Source of the DNA: Heliocidaris tuberculata
Taxonomy: Eukaryota; Echinodermata; Echinoidea; Camarodonta; Echinometridae
Direction: 5' to 3'
Length of the DNA: 64,000 nt
NCBI GenBank assembly: GCA_025618425.1
Contig: CM046839.1
Location: forward strand, 3,447,008-3,511,007
Shown here: in pieces, positions 21,436 through 34,145 of the stretch
Layout of the letters: every line of letters begins with the position of its first letter
Numbering within the stretch: the stretch's first letter is position 1
Position numbers and translations under genes: made by a program
The notes under the pieces: generated by a model
What the model saw: the letters and a program-made list of their open reading frames with translations, nothing else
What the model was told of the DNA's origin: nothing
Database searches by the model: none

Positions 21436-23480
21436 CCTCTTTTCCTGCATGTCACAAACAACAGGTCATCAAGACGCTAATGGCTTCTGGGCAAAATACT
21501 TTCATCCCTCTCTCTACATAAACAACATCATCATGAGTAAACTGGTAGCAGAGTGTGAAGACTGTACTTAGGATTGAGTAAATAGTTGCAGCACCTTCAT
21601 ACCTATATTTGTTTTTCATCATTTAGTGTGTGTGGGGGGGAGGTGTGCATGTTTATGAGTGTGTATACGTGGGTAGATGAGTGTTTGTGTGATGTGGTCC
21701 TCTTCTTAATCTTACAACATACATGTAGGTGATGGAAGGACAGTTCCCTTATTTACATGTTTACTGCCATTCACATAGGCTGTAATATTTCAATACTATT
21801 TCAGTACTTCATTTATTGTGCTAAAAATATATGTATATATATTTCACTAAAAAAAAATGTGTCAAGGGAAAACATACTTCTATGTCATCAATTGAAAAAC
21901 ATAAAATATAGGCCTACTGGTTTTCAGCTCTGCATGGGTGATATTGTGCATGGTTAATATGTAAGCTACCCTCTGTATAAAAGATCAATCAGACACAAAA
22001 ATCAAAACCATGCAGTTCCAGTTCATTCATAATCACATCATCTACATCAGTTCTCTCTTTGTCTACTGCCTTACTTCAGCCTAGACATGATGCAATGGAG
22101 TGATTTGGCATGTACCAGCGGTGTAGTCAGAAGAAGCTCTTTGGGTGTAATGACATTTCTGAGGCTGATTACATGATGTAGCAGACAACTTCCTGCATTC
22201 CTTGGTACAATGGTCATGTATCAGATAGTCGTGTGACAGGAAAACAACAGAAATCCATTATGGCAAAGACATGCGTGCTTCTCATACCACAAACCATAAG
22301 AAAATGATATTTTCATACAACTGTATCTGATATTACTTTGGGGCAATTACATATTTCTTCCCCCCCCCCCCCCCTTAGAGCCACTTCAAAGCTTCCAGAA
22401 TGCTCTCTTACTCCGGCACACATTTTCACAGATAATTCTCACGAAGAAATTTTAACACTATACTATATAGGGCCATTATAAACTGAACAAACAATCACAC
22501 ACGTGACTATCTAATTTTGCCTCATTGCCAGGAAATCTGATTACATGGTAATGATTTCTTTTTATATCACCAGTTTCTTACATGTAAAAGATTTCCCTTT
22601 CTTTGACAAAAAAATAATTTCCTAACCATAATGCTTTTACAGAGAATTTAAAGTGGGCAGACACATGATCCACCCAATTTTCAACTCTAAAAGAAAAGAA
22701 TGTTTACTCATTTAAGGAAAATCGCTTTCAAAATGTTCAGAGCAATCCCATCATACAGCAATGAAAAGCGGAAACTTTGCACTCCAAGGGAAATACAAGA
22801 AAAATAAGTGCAACCCTTTTTTGTGTGAGGTCACACATGTGACAGACATAATTTTGACCTCTGAAAGGAAATGATGAACACTCATTTAAAGTAATTACCC
22901 TCCATCTGTTGGGGGTAAGATTGTTATTCAAAAAATAAAAATGAGAGACTTCTACTACAAGACAAATACTGAAAAATTAGGTTTAAATGAACTATTTTCA
23001 GGATTTTAGTCACACACGTGACTGAGAATCATGTAATACAAGCGGAAGCACAATATGCATCATTTAACTGTACTCGACAGAAAGACCGATCCGGTGTGTT
23101 TCTTCCCACCTTCCTGTTACAAAGGACACCTAGGCAGGTCACTAAGAAGCTGGGTCACAAAGTAATCTACTCTCTGTCTCAGACTGAATAATCAGTAAAC
23201 AAGCAGTAAATGTCCAAGATTTCAAGTTTTGAGCATCTAGTATAGATAACCACTTTCTTTAGTCATTTTGAAAATATATTCATATCTTTATTGGATCTCT
23301 TTCAAGATGTCTCAATTCTTCCCACCCTCCTCTCATCTCTCTATGTATTTGTCTCTTTCTTCTTCTTTTTTTTCAGAAGTTTGAGTCTTCTCTCTTAAGC
23401 CTAAATTGATTTATAAAATAATCAAAATGATCAAAAAACATATATATCAAAAAATTTTGGTAGTTTCTTGTTCATACATT

Positions 23481-23642
23481 CTTTTTTTATTGTTTTATTT
23501 TTATTTATTTATTTATTTTTTTTTTTTTTAATTAATTAATTAATTTTTTTAATTTTTTTAATTTTTTTTTTTAAATATTTTATTTATTTTATTTATTTAT
23601 TTATTTTTTTTTTTTTTTTTTTTTTTTGGGGGGGGGGGGGGG
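23481..23642. repeat. T-rich low-complexity tract ending in T24-G15
   Basis: About 145 bases composed of T with occasional A (TTTA/TTAAT units), ending in 24 T residues followed immediately by 15 G residues. The region is a simple-sequence block with a sharp T-to-G switch. Confidence 0.9.
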
Positions 23643-23764
23643 TTCTGTCCTGAATGACCAACTTTGAGAGGCACATTTATTGTGCTAATGTATTGACAGT
23701 CACTAATTTTTCTGAGTTATACTGGGAGCTTACACCAGTCAGTGACGCTGTGTGATTTCTTCTT

Positions 23765-24353
23765 AAAGGGCAATCCAACCTTGGTAATAAGATGATTTGT
23801 ATGAAAGCAGAAAAATAAGAAAAACAGGATGGTGAAAGTTTGAAAGAAATCGGACAAGGACTAAGAAAGTTATGGATGTTTGAAAAATGAGATCACTACA
23901 TCTATGCGAATCTCAAATTGGCAATTTGGTGAGTCAATTGTGACATTTTTGTGGACAACTCTCCCATTTGTCGTACACAAAAATATCATTAATTTGCGGT
24001 TTTCTTCGAGGCGCTTTTACCCTCGGGGCTGTACTCAAAATATATTGGAGATAGCATATTGTTATAGGTCTTCATGAACGAAAAGATCCTACTGAGTAAT
24101 GCATTTTGAAAAAAAAGTGACATTTTAGTCATTTTGTGTGTTAGAGCGAATGGGGGAGTTGTCCACAGCTACATCACAGTGACATTACCTATTCGGCCAA
24201 TTTGAAATTTCCATAAGCATAGTGATTACAACTTTCAAAAATTCATAACTTTCTTATTGCTTGTCCGATTTCGTTCAAACTTTCACCAATCTGTTTCTCT
24301 GATTTTTCCTCTTTCTTTCAAAGCAACTTGCTATTAAGGTTGGATTTCCCTTT
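23765..24353. mobile_element. 589-bp TTAAAGGG-ended MITE
   Basis: It begins AAAGGGCAATCCAACCTT and ends AAGGTTGGATTTCCCTTT. Terminal inverted repeats of roughly 130-140 bases share GGTGAAAGTTTGAA, GAAATCGGACAAG and AAGAAAGTTATG. A second inner inverted pair (GGACAACTCTCCCATT and its partner GGGGGAGTTGTCC) flanks the core. It encodes nothing recognisable. Its ends resemble those of the 380-400 bp family, so the same transposase may have moved both. Confidence 0.88.
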
Positions 24354-24519
24354 AATTGCTAGGAATTGTTAAAAATAACTGTTTTTGTAAATATTCTCTG
24401 CCTGGTTTCACAATTTCTTTGAGTACTGCAGTTAAATATAAAAAATTATCAAGAAAAAAAATAATGGAAGTTGAAGCATCACTTCTCTGGTTCTATATCA
24501 TTATAAAACATGAAGTCTA

Positions 24520-25542
24520 CAGTGCGTCCCCCAAAAAAGTTAACAGTCAGAAAAAGTCTCCCCAAATAAATATTTCAAAATATTTGAAGCAAAATTTCAT
24601 ACCTGTGGATAGCTTAGGATCTCTTCTATCAAATGACACCAAAATATGTGACAATATTTTACGATCGAGTGAGCAAAGACCACTTTTGTGAAAAGGTGCA
24701 AAATCCAGACTTGACAAGAATTGGTATTTCTTCTGGCTGATATCAGCAATGTTGAGTGTCATGAAAAGGCTTATAAAATATTCATATTTGATCAATAATA
24801 GACAATTTATCAAAGAAGAGGTTGTGTTCTCTGTATGTCCTTACGTATCTCATCAATATTTTCATGTTTCAGTGAGCAATTAACTGCTTTACTTTGTGTT
24901 TTGAAATATTAGTTTTGGCAAGGTTATAATTCAAGCTGTTTTTCTCAGTCAACCATAAAGTTTAGATGGAATATGTCAAGACATACAGAAAACAAAGCCT
25001 ATTCTTTCATAAATTGCCTTTTAATGATCAGAATATGAAAGTTTCTAAGCCTTTTCAAAACTCTAAACTTTGCTGATACCAGACAGAACCAATACAAAGT
25101 TTTGTCAACCATAGTTTTGTCAACCATAGATTTTGCACCATTTCACAATAATTGCTTTTGCTCACTCAAGTGTAACATATCATTAGATGTTTTGGTATCA
25201 TTTCATAGGAGAGACCCTAAGCTATCCATAGGTATAAAAATTTCATGAACATATTTTGAAATGTTCATTTGAGGAGACTTTTTCCAATGTCAACTTTTTA
25301 CGGTTCTCAAATTTGTTAACACTAGTCAGCACAAAATACTAATTCTTGTCAAGTCTGGATTTTGCACCCTTTCACTAAAGTGGCTTTTGCTCACTCGAGC
25401 TCAAAATATTGCCACACATTTTGGTGTCATTTGATAGAAGAGACCATAATCTACCCACGGGTATAAACATTTCCTACAAATATTCTGAAATATTTATTTT
25501 GGGACACTTTTCCAACTGTTAACTTTTGGGGGGGACACACTG
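24520..25542. mobile_element. Tc1/mariner-like non-autonomous element (1.0 kb)
   Basis: Flanked by TA on both sides (24518-24519 and 25543-25544). It starts CAGTGCGTCCCCCAAAAAAG and ends with the matching inverted repeat. The TA target site and CAGTG terminus are typical of the Tc1/mariner superfamily. The terminal inverted repeats extend about 215-230 bases (shared ATCAAATGACACCAAAAT, GTGCAAAATCCAGACTTGAC). A third, degenerate copy of the right arm lies in direct orientation at about 25120-25310. No DDE/D transposase frame remains. Confidence 0.85.
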
Positions 25543-25544
25543 TA

Positions 25545-26996
25545 TATTCTATAGCTCATCTTTCTAAAAATGTTAGACTTTTCAAAGCACTGTATCAAAT
25601 TCAAAAGTTTGCATCTGTCTTATCAAACACTATAGCAATTTATTTTTATTTTTTCCCCTTTTTATGCATGTGCATTACATTAAGAAGGTTTATGGAGTTC
25701 TTCTAATTACTTTCATTCCTCTAACATTACTGATTAATTCCTCATGGAACCTCCACAGAGCATTGTCATCTTTCATGAGGCAATAAACTACAAGTATAGA
25801 AAATCAACATGCATCATCCCTAGAGAAACATAAAAAATGCCAGGAAAACCTGCACAAATAACATCCCCTGCAATTGCAAATCTTGCGAGAAATCTTGAAG
25901 TTAAGAGAAGAAAGAAGAGAAAGCGGGTTAGGAGGACGTGCAGGTTCTCCATGCTATTTAATCCAATCTTTCAGGACTCATTTGAGATCTGGAAAACATG
26001 TCCGAAATCTGTTACGTGAGCTGGAATAAGATGCTGAACATTGTATTGATCTTGAAAATTGGTTCAAGACCAAGTGTATCATGGTACCACCTAAATGTGA
26101 CTCACTGAATGTTTTATAAACTACAGGCACAATCAAGGTTAATAGGAGCAGCTCCCCAGCCCCCCCCCCCCCCCACCCCAAATCAAAAATGCCTAAACGA
26201 AGGAGGATGACAGAGGGAGAAAGTAATGTAAAGAAGCGAGAAGCAAAAATACAACATACAAGAGGGGGAACCAGCAGCAAGCAGAAGTTCATGCACATGA
26301 GCATTACCATTGAAAGTTTTTTGTGTTTTTTTAAAGACACATTCCTAGAGGGGAAAATGGGACAGTCCCAACCCCTACCAAAATGAACCAAAATGACCAA
26401 AACAGATGCTTGCCCAAAACAGATGCTTCCCCAAAAATCATCCAAAGGCAATTTAGTAGTTTATGCGCCACCTACTAAAATGTGCAAATATGACAATTAC
26501 ATTTTACATAATCCACACATGATTTCCATAGGCAATATATTAGGGTATTGATATTGCCCTACAGTGTACGTAGATTTACTAAAAGTCTGTGTGATCATGT
26601 TAGAGGGAAAAGGAATTAAAAATTATGAAGAGTTTAAAAAACCAGAACATGCTTCACTAAAGGATACATGACAAGCCGCACTTTGGCTGTCATAGATAGG
26701 CAGTTTGCTTTGAACATTCTTTTTTTCAATAAAATCATTGCAGACTCATCATCAAAATATTGGCACACAACTGCTGAAACCTAATTAGCCAAGGACTCAA
26801 CTACTGCTTAAGAAATCACATCCAATATTTGACAATTATCTATTATACATTTCTAATAAAAGAAAACACATAATCTTTTTTTTGACATGATCCATGAGAA
26901 TAAAATCATACCATTGGGTTAAAATTAAACATTTTGTTACAAAACATATAGGTTTTCCACATTTCTACGTCTTTTGCAGATTACTGATCCATTCTT
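25545..26996 (-). other. InR intron segment
   Basis: No exon is recognised. It contains a C14 run at about 26161 and a small tandem (CCAAAACAGATGCTT twice) near 26397-26430. A 157-codon minus frame (25978-26451) overlaps the C run and has no recognisable domain; I do not call it a gene. Confidence 0.5.
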
Positions 26997-27397
26997 AAAG
27001 GGAAGGTTGAGTTTTGGGAAGGGTGAAAAATAATTTGTGAGCTTTCTCATTCCTTTAGTGTCAGTTTGGAAAAAACATTTAGAGTAGTAGAAATGTCGCC
27101 TGAATAAGATTGCTCCTCAAATACTCTCAAATTCGAAATTTGATGAGGAGCAGCTGAAGTGTTCGGGCCGAACATTCATGCCACATGTGCGTGCAGTCCC
27201 ATGTACCCATTTCTGTGTGCAGTACATGTGCTTTTCAGCGAGACAGGGAAAATTTCTTATCATTTTGATCATTCTAAAACCTCACGGTATACACCAATTC
27301 TTATGTAGACATGATCACCGTTTCCCAGTTGCTTTGAGACAGTTTCTTTAACAATGTAATTGCATGACCACTGCGACCAGAACTCAACTTTATCTTT
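26997..27397 (+). mobile_element. TTAAAGGG-family MITE, copy 2
   Basis: A 401-bp copy starting AAAGGGAAGGTTGAGTTTTG and ending CCAGAACTCAACTTTATCTT plus T. It shares GAGCTTTCTCATTCCTTT, GTGTGCAGTACATGTGCTTT and CACCAATTCTTATGTAGAC with copies 3 and 4. A relative of the GCCAGAAGGG motif lies 35 bases beyond its right end. Confidence 0.92.
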
Positions 27398-30004
27398 AGG
27401 AGCCTCATCAGCAATACAACCTGTTTATATTGTTTACTGAAAGCCAATGGAGTGTTAACTCTATGTTGCATTATAATCCTACGTGTTAATATCCTTGTGA
27501 CTCTCATGATATATCCTCCTCATCATGTATGCGCAAATTAGGGGGCAGGTAACATTACAAAACGACAAAGTGTAGCAGAACTTCAGACCTGTGAGTAATC
27601 CTACCATTCCTATTGTGCATCATTGTCTCAAATAAGAAGCAGAAGAAACCAGCTAGCACCCAGCTGGTAAATTTCAATGTTTTTCTAGCGCTCAAATCCA
27701 TTTATGTCCAGAGCAGAACACTTGAAAGATGTCGGAGGCCTACTTCTGTCAAATGGTCACCTCAGGACAAAGTCCAGATCAAGAACCAAACTCTTACCAC
27801 ACTGACCTAAAGCACTAACAAAACATGATGATCAAAGAATTACCGATAGAGCAGAATTATAGGTCCCTTATAGGTCCCTCATCCCATAGTATTTTATCTT
27901 ATCTAAAATGTAGACCTACTATCTGTCTAATGTGTGACCCACTACACTAATCTCTGTCTCTCATCATTAATCTCCTACAATATCTTATGAAATAAATATA
28001 ATGTTTTCTTTAATAATAATGAAAAAATAATAATGTAGCCAAGTACGTATATTCTTTCCATTATTTATAGGTTAATACATGTCGGCCTACTGGAGAAAAT
28101 CTTTTAAAACAAAATTTTCATCAAAATGCAAATCATTTTCAACTTTTCTCAGCCAGTCCAGATTAACCTATTTTACCACCTCCCAAGCTAATATCAAAAA
28201 GATGTCTTTCCTTCAAGACAACAAGCCATGTGACTCATTTTTCCCACAATCTGACACACAATGAATGCTTATATCTAAAATGGTTTATTTTCAATAGTCC
28301 TATTACATGTATACTCCACCTTGTTCCTTTCTCAGCACCCAAAGAGAGCTTGGCGCTGGACAGAATCAAACTTATCTGGTTCTAATCATTCTCTCTGACC
28401 TCTTGCTGTTCTGACCCAGATTTAGGCCAATTTTTGTTGATTTTGATAATGAACAATGCAATTCCCAATTAGATAATGGCCAAACCAATATCTTGTATTT
28501 ATTCTATTTCCACTGGAATATAAAGAACAGTTAGAAGAAAACCATGTTTTCAAACAATTTCACATAAAAGTTAAAAATTAAGAAAACAGAGCCTACTCCT
28601 GATACATCTGTTTCTAATTTTCCTCTTTTATTCAGGGCATTATCCCACTCCCTCACAATGTCTCTCCAAATCTTCATCAATGACTTTCCTTTTATTCTGT
28701 TGACCAAAATTATCTTGCAGATGTCCTAGTTCCTTCAATTAAATGCAACCTGAATTCCGTTGATCTATTTTACAATTACAAATCTTTTTTTCCCCCGCTT
28801 AATATTCTAATTCATACCTTTCCTGGTGAGTGCCATAGTTCTGTATGAAATTAATGCCAAACATGTCTTGTTGCTTTAACTTCTATTTCCAAAGTGAGAT
28901 TCATACGTGCATCTTGTGGACAATATTAATGTATAACAAGATGAATAATATAGATACTACAAATACAAGCTGTCCACTTCTCTTCCTATTTTTCTCTGTC
29001 ATATATCTAAGCCATGATGGATTCAAGTTTTTAATAAAAATATTTTAAAAAGCTGCAAAATTGGCTATAAGAAGGCTTTTGTAAATTAAGAAGGCCCAAA
29101 ATCTCCTGAGATTTAAAGACTACACAACCAGATTGTTATTTTTCGACTGTGCTTCCATGTCTTATCTGTGGTAGATAGTAAAGTCTTAAAAGTTGCATTC
29201 AGACTCAAAAATTCCACAGCAAAACTTTGTTTTAAAAAAAAAATCAAGAGACAATTCTTTTCTGGGGGGAAGGAGGAGAGGGGGAGGAATCAGCTGTGTA
29301 CAACATGCCACAAATGTGTAAGACTAGCAGCACTATTTCAATTTTAGAATAGTTTGGACATCAGTTGAATCATATATAAATTTGCTACAATGTACAAAAA
29401 TAGCTTATTTCTTTCTTCTTAAATTGATCAGCATCTAATACATGGAAAATTGAATATCAATTTTCAACACGAATAATATAAATGATTTTTACATCTGATA
29501 CAACCAAGCCTTAAACTATTAATATCATCATAGTCAGAGGAATTCTGATTTTTCATTGTGTTTTGAAAAGTGAGATAACTAGTACCTCTGATTTGTAGAA
29601 GCTTTTCTATGTGTTTAAAATTTGCTTTTCTTATATTTAAGGACACTGAAGGTTATCATCTATTTCATCCAGCCCACTCCTGTAGTATTGTAACCAAAGA
29701 AGTGATCATGAATAAAAATATATCATCCATCGACATCAAAACAATCATGATTGGCAGATGAAGTAGCTTTAAAAGATCGACCGCTATGAGTTGTGTCTTT
29801 AGATGGATTGAAGTAAAAGATATGAGTAGTTTTCTGCAACTAATTGCATTTATTTTGAGACAAACAAAGGCATGAGCCCTGGAGCTGTCAATCAATTTAA
29901 GAACACAGATGTCATGCGGATTCATAATTGATATTCATAGAGCCTACTATTTTTATGCAGAACAGATTGTTTTTCACCATTTCACAGCATGCCTAACTTC
30001 CTCG
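27398..30004 (-). other. InR intron segment
   Basis: No exon, RNA gene or clear mobile element is recognised. The sequence is AT-rich and unique-looking, with a short purine patch near 29263-29290. Confidence 0.45.
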
Positions 30005-30271
30005 TTCACACATGATGCAGACAACTGCTTCATGAAATCTGCAGCGGCAAAATAAAATGACCCAAGTGTGCTTTACATTGGGTTAGGGTTAGGGTTAGGG
30101 TTAACTTAGGATTGAATCTTGTAACACACAGATAGGAGTACGCTTTGCGGCCTCTGTTGCGCAGTTACTTTTTATTCTCTCCTTAGCACGCCATTTATTT
30201 TCATGCAAAATGTTTTTTATTTTGCAGCAGATGGGGGATGGGGCTGGTGGTTGAACCGCATCATGTGTGAA
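30005..30271. mobile_element. Inverted-repeat element carrying (GGGTTA)4
   Basis: Perfect 14-base terminal inverted repeats (TTCACACATGATGC at 30005-30018 and its complement at 30258-30271) enclose four perfect GGGTTA units at 30080-30103. Inner segments also match in inverse (GCAAAATAAAA-type words near 30047 and 30215). It encodes no protein. It is independent in sequence from the telomere-carrying foldback at 4.1 kb. Confidence 0.75.
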
Positions 30272-33200
30272 AGGGTCTAACTGGTATAGATAACAAAAAC
30301 ATGTTGTTTTGGAAATGCCATCTTTTTCTACTCTACATTTATGAAGGTGTAATCCATTGGAAGGCTACATATTAGAATAGATTACAAGAGAAGCTCTTCA
30401 TAATAAATAGTGGTTTCTTTTCCATTCAAGAGGATCGTGCAAGATACTCTCTAGGACAGACATATTTGCAAAAATAAGTGGATAGTAATATTTTATTTAT
30501 ACAAAACTTAAGAATGACACCAAATTACCAACATGTTACTTCCATTTGCAAAAAGACAATGAACAGATTTGTCTTTTTAACAATATGAAAAAGTGTGGCA
30601 TACTATCTATGAAAAGTCATAAGGGAATAAACAGAGACTTTCCTTGAAGGTCATTTGACAGTAGACATGTTGTGATACAAAATTTGCCTTGAGTGTATCT
30701 TCCAGAATAGACTATTCAGATATCGTTAAGATTACCTGTTGGAGACAATTCAACATTCACCAAAGGCACATTTCTCACCAGCTTAATCCCGAGTTATCTC
30801 TAGCTTGTTCATCATCAAGAGAAAAAACAACAACACATGATTCGATCAATTGTTCATTGTTTATAGATATTTTTACAAGTCAATCAGTACTATTTTTCAG
30901 TCCATTTTCAAACAATATTACAGTCCTTTCAACAGCACTCTAGACCCTGCCTTATGAAGTCCTCCCCTTCCTACCAGCAGCACCACCACACCCCTATGGA
31001 TTAACCCTCCTGTCAATCTTTCACAGTATAGCACCCCTTCTCAATCACCACTGGTAAGAGTGTACTCATGGTAGATTGAACATGATTCCCCTCTCTTAGA
31101 TCATGTTAACACTCCTTCTACAATGGACGGGTCAAGTTCACCTGGTGAAAGTCCTCTTTCCAATGGCTAAAAGCGCTGGTCTGACCTCTAGTACACACAG
31201 TGTAGGCCAATCAATCATCATCTCTCAAGGATGTTACTATTCTTTCTTCATTTGATGAATTGGGCACCTTCTACAAAGCAAGAATAATTCATTTTATCAT
31301 TTTGTAATTGGATCTAGTCTTGCATTGTTTACCTTCCCTACAACAAAAGCCCATACTGACAAATACAAGTTAAGACTCTTTCTCTCTTATGATTTTTTTG
31401 TAGTAATACCACCATATAAACAGTAATGACCCCTTTCAATCATCACAGTTCACCCACCATCTTACATCACTCAGTCACACCAATCTTGTTCACACCTTAC
31501 CAGCATCTGAGGGTCAAGTTCAAGATCTCCGCCTACAGGACAGGCTGCCAGCTAAACAGTGCTCAGTGCAGAACCAAGTGATGGTGGAGGACATCTTTGG
31601 GATTTACCAGAAAATTTCTCCACATGTAACTTTGGTCGGCACACTGGAAATGATGGCAGTTTTCACAGTACAATTTTTTTTGCATATCAGGCTGGTGTAT
31701 ATTGCAAAATTTCAGTGAAATGTGATTCAAGGTATGAAACTTTTGAGAATCTGGACCAATCGAGAAATTCAAGAATGTTTCTGGTTGTAATTCCTAGCAA
31801 TTCAATTAGGGCCAAACAAGAAAGAACAGTGGCGATATGCAACTACAAATAACAAAGGCTTTCCGCTATTATCATGATTAATCATTTTCTTCATTTCGCT
31901 GATAGCGTTATGGAAATAAGGATAAACAACGTCAATAATGTACTTCTGGCTCTCAACAGACAATAGCAAACAAGCCCAAATACTTACCTCACCAAATTGA
32001 CCCAACAGATTAACGTTTTCAACAATCAGGAGAAATGACATTATATTTTGGCCAGATTTCATTTATTCACATACATACATACACGAACTCATGATCGGTA
32101 AGACCTCAGACATGTGGAATTGAATTCAATTTGACCACAAAATATACATAACAGAACAACAGAAAACTACAAACTTATATTTAGTAAGGGCATAAACATA
32201 TATTTACACAAAATATCAAATGCAGCTGCCCAAAGGTATATATATTCCACCAATAACTAATCTCACTGATTGACTGTTGATATTTCACTGGCAATGTCGA
32301 TCACCTATCACTCTCTATAGAACAGGGATATAAACATATGTGATTGATTTCAAAACACTCAGCAATGTAGACTGGAATGTTTTCATACAGAATTGTTTGC
32401 ACAATTCTTCAAATCTGGAGGAGGAGGGTAGGGGTGTCCCCATGTTCACAAACCTAGCAAGAATCGGCCGTGAACTTGTTTATTCGAACGTCAAGACCAC
32501 AAGGCTTAAAACTCACTTCACACTTCAGCTCACAGTCCCTGACTGTTGGACAGGATTTAGGATTTAACAGGACGTCAGCCCCGCTAAGCCATCCCCTCTG
32601 CCTTGTTGTCATACGAAAATGACTGGAATGTTTGCCAAACGCTTCGTTCCAGATGGGTGCCTCTGACAGGGGACATGAGACCGAGCGATGCTACGAAGGG
32701 AATCAACCTTTGGGAGAGGGATGGATGGACAGCAGCATCACACCCCATGTCACATGTCAATCAAACATTCATATCCATCCCAAAAAATGCCATTTGGAAT
32801 AAAACAAGCAGGCCAGGAATAGGGCAGAAATACATACATCTCCATTGGCTTTTGTTTTCTTCAATATGTCTTTATATGGCGATAACAATCATGGAATTAG
32901 AGTCCAAATTTCAAGATATTATTCAAAAAAGAGAATAACAACATTTAAATTGGTGAATGAAATCTATATAGGCCTACACCTGAAGTGATGTTTCAAAACT
33001 TTCTATGCAGAAAAATGAGTAATTATTGGCTTCTTTGGACAGAGCTTAAATTCAAAACGGGAATCTACCTATGCAATTCACAAAAAAGGCGATCCCTTTA
33101 CTTCCAAATTCTAAATATAAAATGTTTCAAATGTTCACATTATTTTATGTTGTCCTTTATTAATGTTAAATCTTTAAAAACACAACATGAACTGCTTGAA

Positions 33201-33540
33201 TAAATGTCAATAGCATTTGGACGCACCTATCAAGTTACTCAAGATATCTTCCAAATAATCTGTAGGTCATATATCTAGAGGCATTTACAAAATTCCCAAA
33301 TTAAAACACTGAAAACATCTCTACAGTCTTCAAATGTGAAGTGAATGGTTGAAAAGCAATAAAGATTTTTTTTATCATCCTCCTCCATCTCACTCAGATT
33401 CTCATCATCACCCTGCTACATCCTACAACTCAAGGACAGAGTAACATGGAATGCTAAACAGCGTCAAGTCCAATGTCAGGTAACATAAGAACTTGTTTAC
33501 GCTTCCACAACTCAACGCTCGCATTATGTACATGTAAACG

Positions 33541-33655
33541 CTCTCCTCCTGTCTCCCCCACTCTCACTCTCTCTATCTCCCTCTCTCTCTCTCTCTTTCT
33601 CTCCCTCTCTCTCTTTATCTCTCTCTCCCCCCCCCCCCCCTCTCTCTCTCTCTCA
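33541..33655. repeat. (CT)n tract with C run
   Basis: A pyrimidine-only CT/CCCT tract containing about 12 consecutive C residues near 33627. Confidence 0.9.
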
Positions 33656-34114
33656 TACCGGCAATGGAAAAGAGGCACTAAGTATGTGTAAACGCACTCC
33701 TCCTACCTCTCTACCATTGTCGGTATGAAGGCAAAAATGTGACGCCTTGCCCGCTGCCTCACAACTCAATGACTGTGGAATTTCTAGGAAATGTGTGACT
33801 GAATAAATACCACAGAAGTTATGCATCACGTGTGGACTCAAAACCTCTCAGCAATGTTCAGCAACTGATAGCAATCGGATCTTTTTAAAGAACTACATAA
33901 ATATATCCCTTTTCTACAAACATTAATAAATGAAATATGTAAATAATTGAAATGATTATATTTATAATAAATATATTGATAATTGAATTAATTGAAACAA
34001 CTCAAAATATAATGCCCTTTCTATCTACAATTTGATTTGAAATGAAATCATGCATGAAGATACCACACACATTGTTTGATTTTGTTCTTCCTTATATTTC
34101 ATTGTTTTTTTTTA

Positions 34115-34117
<3 letters not shown>

Positions 34118-34145
<28 letters not shown>
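34118..34145. repeat. (GAT)9 microsatellite
   Basis: About nine perfect GAT triplets in tandem. Confidence 0.9.

Larger units (their letters stand above)
20393..23764 (-). other. InR intron segment
   Basis: No exon is recognised. It holds a CpG-containing patch at 20620-20770, a CT tract at 21351-21435, a C14 run near 22361, three E-box dyads between 22494 and 23022, and the T-rich/poly-G tract at 23481-23642. Confidence 0.5.

Noticed and set aside
25978..26451. 157-codon minus-strand open frame
   Set aside because: It spans a C14 homopolymer, overlaps another open frame on the plus strand, shows no domain or codon-use signal, and has no splice context. Treated as chance.
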